DNA of 64,000 nucleotides from Ramlibacter sp. WS9 (GTDB lineage Bacteria; Pseudomonadota; Gammaproteobacteria; Burkholderiales; Burkholderiaceae_C), in NCBI RefSeq assembly GCF_003797765.1, contig NZ_RKMB01000019.1, positions 54,073 to 118,072 on the forward strand, given 5' to 3'. Positions 1 through 6,619 of the stretch are shown here, piece by piece (positions within the stretch are counted from its first letter, which is position 1; every line of letters starts with the position of its first letter). The position numbers and the translations under genes were made by a program. The notes beneath the pieces are model-generated. The model had not been told where the DNA came from. It searched no databases and worked only from the letters and a program-made list of their open reading frames with translations.

Positions 1-828
1 GCCATTCCGCGCAATGCCTCCATGCTCAACACCGCAGTCGACCAGGTCATCGTGGATAGGCCCGAGCTCGCGGAGCCGCGCTGCGCCGTGACACCGCTGA
101 TCGCCTACCTGGCCGACCACAAGGCCGACACGCTGGCGCGCGTGAGCGACGCCGTCGAGGCGTTCGGCCGCGAACACGGAACGCCGCAGCGGCAGTTCCA
201 GCTGGCGGCGGGATCGGCCGGCGTGGAGGCGGCCACCAACATCGTCGTTCGCGAAGCCAACCGCCGCATGCTGGTGCTGTTGTACGCGGCCGTCGTGGCG
301 CTGTGCTTCATCACCTTCCGCAGCTGGCGGGCGGTGGTCGTCGCGCTGGTGCCGCTCCTCATCACGTCCGTGCTGTGCGAGGCGTTGATGGTCGCGCTGG
401 GCATCGGCGTCAAGGTGGCGACGCTGCCCGTCATCGCGCTCGGCGTGGGTGTCGGCGTGGACTACGCGCTGTACCTCTTGAGCATCCAGCTCGCCTTGCA
501 GCGCCGCGGCGTTCCGCTGCGCGAGGCCTACATGCGCTCGCTGCGGTTCACAGGACGGGTCGTGGCGCTGGTCGGCCTGACGATGGCGGCGGGCGTGGTC
601 ACCTGGGCCTGGTCGCCCATCAAGTTCCAGGCCGACATGGGCATCCTGCTGACCTTCATGTTCCTGTGGAACATGATCGGTGCGCTGGTGCTGATCCCGG
701 CGCTGTCGCACTTCCTGCTGCGCAATGTGGGCCTGCAGGCGCCGGCACCCGCCGCGGCCGAAGGCAGCACCGCCGCCCCCAAGGTGCAGACGCAGCCCGC
801 ACGATTCGAAGTCGTGGCCGGTTCCTGA
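1..828 (+). CDS. RND/MMPL-family membrane transporter, C-terminal part (cut by window edge)
   Basis: The reading frame is open from base 1, so the true start lies upstream of the window. The visible 275 residues hold the last periplasmic segment and the C-terminal membrane domain of an RND/MMPL (SSD-like) transporter. Hydrophobic helices follow one another from about residue 90, with glycine-rich GVGVGVDYALYLLS in the middle, the usual proton-relay helix region. It is closely similar to the C-terminus of the complete paralogue at 6620-9094, sharing ITFRSWRAVVVA, GVKVATLPVIALGVGVG and WSPIKFQADMGIL. Such proteins sit in the inner membrane and export or shuttle hydrophobic molecules. The context of DUF1302, DUF1329 and YCF48 genes suggests handling of the catabolic substrate. 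The substrate is unknown. Confidence 0.9.
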   Translation, partial: AIPRNASMLNTAVDQVIVDRPELAEPRCAVTPLIAYLADHKADTLARVSDAVEAFGREHGTPQRQFQLAAGSAGVEAATNIVVREANRRMLVLLYAAVVALCFITFRSWRAVVVALVPLLITSVLCEALMVALGIGVKVATLPVIALGVGVGVDYALYLLSIQLALQRRGVPLREAYMRSLRFTGRVVALVGLTMAAGVVTWAWSPIKFQADMGILLTFMFLWNMIGALVLIPALSHFLLRNVGLQAPAPAAAEGSTAAPKVQTQPARFEVVAGS

Positions 829-856
829 TCCGGCCACACGTCAAGGAGACCCCGCC

Positions 857-1120
857 ATGCAATCCTTCGCGACACCCTCCGCCCCTGGAGACGCCTGCCC
901 CTTCCAGTTCAACTTCGACGCCGCCACCTTCAAGGCCGGCGACATGGTGAGCTACCGTGTGAGCGAGCGGTTCGGCGACATGCCTTTCGTCGGCACGCTG
1001 CTGGCCGTCGAGGCGGACCACGTGATGATCTCGCCCAACGATCCCGCCGACCCCGACCGCCGCATGCGTGGCACGCGGGCCAACCGGCCCGACGTCAGCG
1101 CGAAGGAAGCGCTGGAGTAG
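857..1120 (+). CDS. small hypothetical protein, 87 aa
   Basis: The start is an ATG eight bases behind AAGGAG (843-848), a strong ribosome site, which is why the longer upstream frame is rejected. The product is soluble and mildly acidic, without signal peptide, membrane segment or cysteine pair. It contains a short GDMVSYRVSERFGDMPFVGTL stretch that reads like a small beta-barrel fold of the kind found in PilZ or Tudor-like domains, but I do not recognise the family. It follows the RND gene by 28 bases and is probably co-transcribed with it. Function unknown. Confidence 0.6.
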   Translation: MQSFATPSAPGDACPFQFNFDAATFKAGDMVSYRVSERFGDMPFVGTLLAVEADHVMISPNDPADPDRRMRGTRANRPDVSAKEALE

Positions 1121-1130
1121 GGCTTTGGGA

Positions 1131-1382
1131 ATGCCGGCCGAGGCGCACGACGAGCAGCAGCGCTACTTGCTGGACGGACTCTCGGAGAGCTTGGCGCGCG
1201 GCCACTACAAGGTCGCGCTCAGGCGCTACTTCATGCTGGTGGCCCGGGAGTTTGGCGTGCCGGCTGATATCCAGCCCGAGGTGGAACAAGCCGCATCACG
1301 CTGCAGGCCCGAAGAGTTGCAGCGCATGGCCGATTCAGGGCGAGCCTGGGCCGCGATGGTTTCTCGGCGTGGAAGCTGGTAG
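1131..1382 (+). CDS. small hypothetical protein, 83 aa
   Basis: A short open frame begins 10 bases after the preceding gene. The start ATG at 1131 has only a weak GGGA in front. The product is hydrophilic and predicted helical (HDEQQRYLLDGLSESLARGHYK, then VALRRYFMLVAREFGVP), with no recognised motif. Amino-acid composition looks like protein rather than a GC-driven shadow frame, but length and weak start keep confidence low. Its stop codon touches the left arm of the inverted repeat at 1382-1595. Confidence 0.4.
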   Translation: MPAEAHDEQQRYLLDGLSESLARGHYKVALRRYFMLVAREFGVPADIQPEVEQAASRCRPEELQRMADSGRAWAAMVSRRGSW

Positions 1383-1595
1383 AGCTCTTGGACCTCGCGG
1401 CAAAGCTGTGCGTGGGCGGGCTGCGGCGCGAATAAAGCTCAGGCGCCCGCGGTGGACGGTCTTGCGGCCCGGCGTCGCTTGCGACGCGGCCGTCTCATGC
1501 TCGCGGCAGGAGCTTGCGAAGCAGGCGGTGCCGGACGCCGTAGCCATCGCGCCGCGGCCCGGCCGTGCACGGCGTTGCCGCGAGGTCCCAGAGCG
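1382..1595. repeat. large imperfect inverted repeat, MITE-like, between convergent genes
   Basis: Bases 1382-1430 and 1548-1595 are near-complementary arms of about 48 bases, sharing GGACCTCGCGGCAA and GCCGCGGCGCG-type segments in opposite orientation. They enclose about 117 bases, which include a smaller perfect hairpin GCGTCGC-TT-GCGACGC at 1472-1487. No coding frame inside is convincing. The element fills the gap between the small gene ending at 1382 and the carboxymuconolactone decarboxylase gene ending at 1604. It may be a miniature inverted-repeat element or a strong bidirectional RNA hairpin. No clear target-site duplication was identified. Confidence 0.6.
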
Positions 1596-1603
1596 TCGGG
1601 TCT

Positions 1604-2056
1604 CTACAGAATCCCGCGGTCCATCCCCGTCTTCGTGTCGCCGTCCACCAACCCCCGCTCGCGCAGCACGGCGACGGTGGCCTCGATGGCTTCAGCGACA
1701 CACGGAAAGCCGCAATACGGAATGGACTGGATCAGCACTTCCTGCAGCTCCAGCACGGTCAAGCCGTTGTTCAGGCCGGCGCGCACGTGGTTCTTCAGCT
1801 CGGCGGGCTTGCCGGTGCCGATGAGGATGCCGAGCGTGACCAGGCTGCGCTGCTTGCGTTCCAGCCCGGGGCGCGACCAGACGGCGCCGAAGGCCGACTC
1901 CAGCGCGATGGTTGCGCAGTCGGCGGCGAAGGCGCCGGAGCCGGCCGCGGCCAGCATGCCGGCCTGGAACTGAGGGCCCAGCATCTCCCCGATGAGCTCG
2001 ACGCCCTTGCGGTAGTTGGAGCTTTGCTCGCCCTGCGGGGCGGTGCTCTGGTTCAT
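1604..2056 (-). CDS. carboxymuconolactone decarboxylase / AhpD-like family protein
   Basis: This 150-residue protein matches the gamma-carboxymuconolactone decarboxylase fold. The core motif HVRAGLNNGLTVLELQE, with His near residue 90, is followed by PYCGFPC with Cys near 115 and 119. Family members are small homomultimeric enzymes that decarboxylate a lactone in the protocatechuate pathway or act as peroxidases; most paralogues in catabolic clusters have no proven reaction. The ATG at 2056 has GGAG six bases ahead; an upstream in-frame TTG at 2068 lies inside that ribosome site and is rejected. The gene is divergent from the DUF1302 gene, and the shared region carries two operator-like palindromes. 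Confidence 0.8.
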   Translation of the reverse strand: MNQSTAPQGEQSSNYRKGVELIGEMLGPQFQAGMLAAAGSGAFAADCATIALESAFGAVWSRPGLERKQRSLVTLGILIGTGKPAELKNHVRAGLNNGLTVLELQEVLIQSIPYCGFPCVAEAIEATVAVLRERGLVDGDTKTGMDRGIL

Positions 2057-2090
2057 GGTTGTCTCCAAGTCGAAAAATAGGAATAGTTCT

Positions 2091-2115
2091 ATTTTATGAA
2101 CATCATTCCACTATA
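2091..2115. promoter_or_regulatory. GAAC-N3-GTTC-type operator, upstream of the CMD gene
   Basis: GAACATCATTC at 2098-2108, flanked by TTTTAT on the left and CACTATA on the right, fits the palindrome that recurs at the catabolic promoters of this window. One half-site base differs (ATTC for GTTC). It lies 42 bases upstream of the minus-strand start at 2056. Confidence 0.55.
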
Positions 2116-2192
2116 GCAATTGCCCTGAACGGCCTTTACCACGTGCGAACTCGCCGTGCGACTAGTTGGGGTAAATACCGATGCTGGGCGCA

Positions 2193-2224
2193 TTGACTCA
2201 ATATTCGAACGTCGTTCTAATATT
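2193..2224 (+). promoter_or_regulatory. promoter with embedded palindromic operator for the DUF1302-DUF1329 operon
   Basis: TTGACT at 2193-2198 and TCTAAT at 2216-2221 are spaced by 17 bases. Between and over them lies the best copy of the cluster palindrome: GAACGTCGTTC at 2207-2217 with AATATT on both outer sides, ten of eleven arm positions matching. A protein bound here would block RNA polymerase, so repression with release by an inducer is the simplest reading. Confidence 0.65.
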
Positions 2225-2276
2225 GGAACTCACAGGCAGCAGCCTGCCCGTGACTTCACCCACCTTTGGAAAGCCC

Positions 2277-4001
2277 ATGAAAACAGACACGGAAACCCGG
2301 CGCCGCTCCCTCGGCCTTCGATTCACGTTGAACGCGGTCGGCATCGCCGTCGCGGCCATGGTCGCGACGCCGGCATCGGCCGTCAAGATCGACAGTGGGT
2401 CGCCCGACGTCGAGCTCACCCTCGACACCACGGTTCGCTACAACGCCGCCGCGCGCACCGGCACACGCGACCTGCGCCTGGTTCCGTCGAACTCGGTCGA
2501 CGAAGGCAACTGGCTGTTCGACAAGAACGACCTGGTGCTGTCGCGATTCGACCTGTACAGCGAGTTCGACCTCACCTACAAGCAGAACATGGGCCTGCGC
2601 CTGAGCGGCTCGGCGTGGTACGACCACAACTTCCCGGACAAGAGCCGCAGCGATCCGCGCTTCCTGACCTCGCCCAACTACGCCAACAACGACTTCACGC
2701 CTTACATCAAGCGCTACTACCAGGGTCCTTCCGCGGAGTTCATGGACGCGTTCGCGTGGTCCAACGTGAAGCTCGGCGACACCACGCTGAACGTGAAGGC
2801 CGGCCGCTTCGCCTGGCTGCCGGGCGAGTTCCTGTTCGGCAACGGCGGCAGCTTGAGCTACTCGATGGCGCCCAACGACGGTCGCAAGTCCGACTTGAGC
2901 CCCGGCTCGTCGGCCAAGGAAACCGCCATTCCGATCGGCCAGCTCGCCGGGACCTGGCAACTGCGCAGCGACTTCTCCCTGATGGGACAGTACACGGCCG
3001 AGTTCCGCACTTCGCGCATCTCGGAAGGCGGTACGTTCTGGTCGGTCGCGGACGTCGCGCTCGAAGGTCCGCAATTCATCTCCAACCCGGCCGTGCCACG
3101 CGTCGCCCCGTTCAAGGGCGGCAAGGGCGATGTGGCTCTGGGCGCCAAATGGACTCCCGCGGCATTGGACGGAGACTCCCTGCAGCTGTGGTACCGCAAG
3201 TTCGACGACAAGACTCCCACCTGGCAGAACCAGGTTGCGATCGCGGGCGCAGCACGTACCGGACGCGCCGTCTACGCGAAGGACATCGAGCTGCTGGGCC
3301 TGGCCTACAACACCTCCCGGGGCGGTTGGGGCACGGGCATCGAACTGAACTACCGGAAGAACATGCCGCTCGCCATCCGCAGCGGCGTCGCGTTCGGCAC
3401 CAGCCAGGGCCTCGTGAATGACCCCGCCATGGAAGGCCCGCGCGGCAACACCGTCCACTTCCTGGCGAGCTCGGTGTTCACGATCAACAAGAACCCGATC
3501 TTCGACTCCGGCTCGTTGGCGATGCAGTTCGATGCCACGCACCTGCAGAAGATCACCAGCGGTGCCAACCTCTACAACGGCGAGGGCGGCAACGCCGCCT
3601 GCGTCGACAACCTGGTGCTGCGCGGTTGCTCCACGCGCAACGCGGCCAGCGTCGGCTTCAGCTTCACCCCCACGTGGCAACAGGTCATGCCCAGCGTGGA
3701 CGTCTCCATGCCAGTCCTGCTGCTCTACGGCCTCAAGGGCAACGCAGCCGCGGTCGGCGCCGGAACCCTGCCCCAAGGCTCGTACCTCTTCAAGCCCGGC
3801 ATTCGTGTCGAGTACCTGAAGGGGGCTTACAAGCACCAGTTCGACCTGGCCTACACCGCGCGCGGCGGCAAGACCGGCATGCTGGACAACGGCGCCGGCG
3901 CCGTCAAGGGGCACGGCGGCGCGCAACTCTTCAACGCGTCGGGCCTCGCCAACTTCCGCGACCGCAATCTCGTGAGCTTCACGTACCAAACCGCGTTCTA
4001 A
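2277..4001 (+). CDS. DUF1302 family outer-membrane beta-barrel protein
   Basis: The 574-residue product starts with a signal peptide: a basic stretch (ETRRRSLGLR), a hydrophobic core and a cut near ATPASA about residue 35. The mature part has no long hydrophobic helix. It has alternating polar and aromatic strands and ends in a terminal aromatic (SFTYQTAF), the usual mark of an outer-membrane barrel. DUF1302 proteins are consistently paired with DUF1329 proteins and RND transporters in clusters for steroids, terpenes, styrene-like and ester substrates, and are thought to be channels for hydrophobic compounds. Upstream in-frame ATG at 2181 would overlap the promoter, so 2277 is chosen. A paralogue lies at 20149-21828. 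Confidence 0.88.
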   Translation: MKTDTETRRRSLGLRFTLNAVGIAVAAMVATPASAVKIDSGSPDVELTLDTTVRYNAAARTGTRDLRLVPSNSVDEGNWLFDKNDLVLSRFDLYSEFDLTYKQNMGLRLSGSAWYDHNFPDKSRSDPRFLTSPNYANNDFTPYIKRYYQGPSAEFMDAFAWSNVKLGDTTLNVKAGRFAWLPGEFLFGNGGSLSYSMAPNDGRKSDLSPGSSAKETAIPIGQLAGTWQLRSDFSLMGQYTAEFRTSRISEGGTFWSVADVALEGPQFISNPAVPRVAPFKGGKGDVALGAKWTPAALDGDSLQLWYRKFDDKTPTWQNQVAIAGAARTGRAVYAKDIELLGLAYNTSRGGWGTGIELNYRKNMPLAIRSGVAFGTSQGLVNDPAMEGPRGNTVHFLASSVFTINKNPIFDSGSLAMQFDATHLQKITSGANLYNGEGGNAACVDNLVLRGCSTRNAASVGFSFTPTWQQVMPSVDVSMPVLLLYGLKGNAAAVGAGTLPQGSYLFKPGIRVEYLKGAYKHQFDLAYTARGGKTGMLDNGAGAVKGHGGAQLFNASGLANFRDRNLVSFTYQTAF

Positions 4002-4022
4002 GGATCCGAAGGAATCAACGCC

Positions 4023-5384
4023 ATGACCATTCGACACATCACCGCCGCAGCCCTGATCGCCACCGCGGGCGCCGCGCTCGTCACCTCCGCTTTCGCACAA
4101 ACCGGCGAACGCCTGCCCTGGGGCGCGCTGAAGGCCGGCAACAAGGACAACACCATCCCGGCCTGGGACGGCGGCCTGCCGGTCACCACCCAACCCCCGG
4201 GTTTCAAGAAGGACAGCGGCTTCTGGGCCGACCCGTACTCCGCCGACAAGCCGCTGTACTCGGTGACGGGCAAGAACGTGGCGGAGCACGCCGACAAGCT
4301 GACCGAAGGCACCAAGGAACTGCTGAAGCGCTATCCGACCTTCCGCATTGACGTCTACCCATCGCACCGGCCGGCCAACTACTCGCAATGGGTGGTCGAC
4401 AACACAGTGAAGAACGCCGCGGGGCGCTGCAAGACGATCGAAGGTGGCGAGGCCTTGTCCGGCTGCTTTGGCGGCGTGCCGTTCCCCAGCCCCAAGACCG
4501 GCCACGAAGCGATGTGGAACCTGATCCTCGCGCCCAAGGGCTCGTCCGTGTGGACGTACGGTCAAGGCTGGTACGTGGATGCGGCCGGCAACAAGGTGAT
4601 GACCGCCGAGGTGAACAACCGCAACAACAACGAGTACTACAACAAGAACCAGAACGTCGAGAAGTTCTACGCCGATGGCGGTTTCTATTTCGGCAACAAC
4701 AACCTCTACACGGCCCCCGCACGCAACACGGGCGAAGGCAACCTGCAGCGCAAGTACATGAACCCGGTCGCCAACCCCGACAAGACCTGGAGCTACTCGC
4801 CGGGCCAGCGTAGGGTTCGCCTGTCGCCGGACGCGGCCTACGACTTCCCGATCGCGACCAGCGGCGGCGCCAACCTCTATGACGAGATCTACATGTTCTC
4901 GGGCAAGATGGATCGCTTCGACTGGAAGCTGGTGGGCACGAAGGAGATGCTCATCCCCTACAACGCCTACAAGTACCTGCAGTCCAAGGCCGAAGACCTG
5001 ATGCACAAGGGCCACCCCAACCCGGACCTGATCCGCTGGGAGCTGCATCGCGTCACCATCGTCGAAGCCACCCTGAAGCCGGGCGCGCGCCACGTCGCCG
5101 CCAAGCGCCGCTACTACTTCGACGAAGACATGCCCGCCGCGGCGATGTCCGATGCATGGGATGCGCAGGGCAAGCTGTCGCGCACGGGGATGGCCCCGGT
5201 GGCCTGGGCCTACGACAAGCAGGTCATCATCGCCGGCGGCGGCTTCTTCTTCGACATGGCCACGGGCGTGTACTACAACTCGTCGGTCACAGGTTCGTAC
5301 AAGGGCATGTTCATCGAAACCGACACGGTGGATGTGAACTCGTTCTATAGCCCGGAGGGCCTCGCCCGCCGCACCCAGCGCTGA
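4023..5384 (+). CDS. DUF1329 family exported protein
   Basis: This 453-residue protein has a clear signal peptide (MTIRHITAAALIATAGAALV, cut after SAFA near residue 26). The mature part carries the family signature: GNKDNTIPAWDGG near the N-terminus, WVVDNTVKNA, a repeated Asn/Tyr-rich centre, YSPGQRRVRLSPDAAYD, and FDWKLVGTKEMLIPYNAYK. DUF1329 proteins are predicted to have a LolB/LppX-like half-barrel and to bind lipophilic ligands in the periplasm or at the outer membrane. It starts 21 bases after the DUF1302 gene, in the same operon. The paralogue is at 21869-23239. Ligand unknown. Confidence 0.88.
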   Translation: MTIRHITAAALIATAGAALVTSAFAQTGERLPWGALKAGNKDNTIPAWDGGLPVTTQPPGFKKDSGFWADPYSADKPLYSVTGKNVAEHADKLTEGTKELLKRYPTFRIDVYPSHRPANYSQWVVDNTVKNAAGRCKTIEGGEALSGCFGGVPFPSPKTGHEAMWNLILAPKGSSVWTYGQGWYVDAAGNKVMTAEVNNRNNNEYYNKNQNVEKFYADGGFYFGNNNLYTAPARNTGEGNLQRKYMNPVANPDKTWSYSPGQRRVRLSPDAAYDFPIATSGGANLYDEIYMFSGKMDRFDWKLVGTKEMLIPYNAYKYLQSKAEDLMHKGHPNPDLIRWELHRVTIVEATLKPGARHVAAKRRYYFDEDMPAAAMSDAWDAQGKLSRTGMAPVAWAYDKQVIIAGGGFFFDMATGVYYNSSVTGSYKGMFIETDTVDVNSFYSPEGLARRTQR

Positions 5385-5480
5385 GAAAAGGCTCCCCCCC
5401 GAAGCGGGCTGCGCCCGCCTCCCCCTCAAGGGGGCGCCACCAGCGGCCCGGCGAAGCCGGTTCCGCGGTGGCCCCCGCAT
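5385..5480. repeat. hairpin-rich intergenic repeat (REP-like)
   Basis: After the DUF1329 stop comes a run of nested palindromes. CCCCCT-CAA-GGGGG-type pairing lies at 5421-5434. A larger cruciform spans 5430-5475, in which GGGGGCGCCACC pairs with GGTGGCCCCC around an inner CCGGC-GAA-GCCGG hairpin. From memory, very similar elements are scattered between genes in Acidovorax, Variovorax and relatives. It may act as a transcript-stability or attenuation element inside the operon. Confidence 0.6.
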
Positions 5481-5494
5481 AGCCCGCACGCTTC

Positions 5495-6601
5495 ATGCGC
5501 CCCATGCCCTACTTCAGAACTCTCACACTCGGTACGGCGCTGGCGACCACACTGGCCCTCACGCCCTTGCACGCCACACAGGCTGCAGGCGCTGCCGCTT
5601 TCGCCGACCCGCTGGACACGCCCGCGCGCGTGTCGCCGCGCGCGGTGCGCTCGCCCGTCTTCGCGCTGGCACCCGTGGACGCCGACCACATCGTGGGCGT
5701 CGGGCCGCGTGGCCACATCCTTCGTTCGGCCGACCGCGGCAAGACCTGGACACAGCAGCCCTCGCCGGTGAGCACCGACCTGGTCGCGGTGCACTTCCCG
5801 ACGCCCAAGCTGGGTTGGGCCGTGGGCCACGACGGCGTGGTGCTGCGCAGCACGGACGGCGGCGTGAGCTGGACGCGCGTGCTCGACGGGCGCGGGCTGG
5901 GCAAGCTGATGGTCGCGCACTACGAAAAGGCGCTAGTCGCCGGTGACACATCGGTTGCGAAGGCGCTTGAAGACGCCAAACGCATGGCGGCCGAAGGTCC
6001 CACCAAGCCTTTCCTGTCCGTCTACTTCCGCAGCGCAAACGAAGGCTGGCTTGTCGGCCAGTTCAACCTCATCCTGCACACGGCCGACGGCGGCGCCACC
6101 TGGCAGCCGTGGCTCGATCGCACGGAGAATCCCGACGGCTATTCCCTGCATGCCATCCGCGCCGCCGGCGACGAGGTCTACATCGTGGGTGAGCTCGGCC
6201 TGGTGCTGGGCCTCGATGCCGGCGCCAGACGATTCAAGCGCATCAAGACGCCCTATCCCGGCACATGGTTCGGGCTTGCCGCGATGAAGGGTGCCCTTGT
6301 TGCGGTGGGTTTGCGCGGCGCGGCCTGGGCCTCCACCGACGCAGGCGCCAACTGGCGGCAACTCAACACCGCAACGAACGCATCTATCAACAATGGCATG
6401 TTCCTGCCGGACGGCCGGCTGGTGCTGGTCACGCAACAGGGCAGGGTGCTCACAAGCGCCGACCTGCGCGACATCGCCGAGCTGCCGCGCGTGCCCGGCC
6501 TCGCCAGCGCATTCGACATCGTGACGATGGAGCCCGGTTGGCTCCTCATCAGCGGGCCCGGCGGGGTGCAGCGGCTCGCGTTGCCGCCGGCGCCGCAGTA
6601 A
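5495..6601 (+). CDS. YCF48/BNR-repeat exported beta-propeller protein
   Basis: The 368-residue product has a signal peptide (TLGTALATTLALTPLHATQA) and then repeated blades with the sialidase/Ycf48 pattern: ILRSADRGKTWTQ, VLRSTDGGVSWTR, ILHTADGGATWQP and AWASTDAGANWRQ, each about 45-90 residues apart. This predicts a periplasmic seven-bladed propeller. Genes of this type sit between DUF1329 and RND genes in many hydrophobic-substrate clusters. The likely role is as a periplasmic adaptor of the transport system, by analogy with Ycf48 assembly factors. ATG 5504 is an alternative start. It lies directly after the hairpin element and 18 bases ahead of the RND gene. Confidence 0.85.
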   Translation: MRPMPYFRTLTLGTALATTLALTPLHATQAAGAAAFADPLDTPARVSPRAVRSPVFALAPVDADHIVGVGPRGHILRSADRGKTWTQQPSPVSTDLVAVHFPTPKLGWAVGHDGVVLRSTDGGVSWTRVLDGRGLGKLMVAHYEKALVAGDTSVAKALEDAKRMAAEGPTKPFLSVYFRSANEGWLVGQFNLILHTADGGATWQPWLDRTENPDGYSLHAIRAAGDEVYIVGELGLVLGLDAGARRFKRIKTPYPGTWFGLAAMKGALVAVGLRGAAWASTDAGANWRQLNTATNASINNGMFLPDGRLVLVTQQGRVLTSADLRDIAELPRVPGLASAFDIVTMEPGWLLISGPGGVQRLALPPAPQ

Positions 6602-6619
6602 CTAACAAGGGCGAAGGCC

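Noticed and set aside
1252..1824. Plus-strand open frame of 190 codons across the inverted repeat
   Set aside because: Arg/Ala/Pro-rich low-complexity product that runs through the repeat and antisense to the CMD gene; no ribosome site.
2256..5489. 1077-codon open frame on the minus strand opposite the DUF1302 and DUF1329 genes
   Set aside because: It mirrors the third codon positions of the real plus-strand genes, has low-complexity Arg/Val/Ala/His composition and no recognisable domain; the plus-strand products have signal peptides and family motifs.
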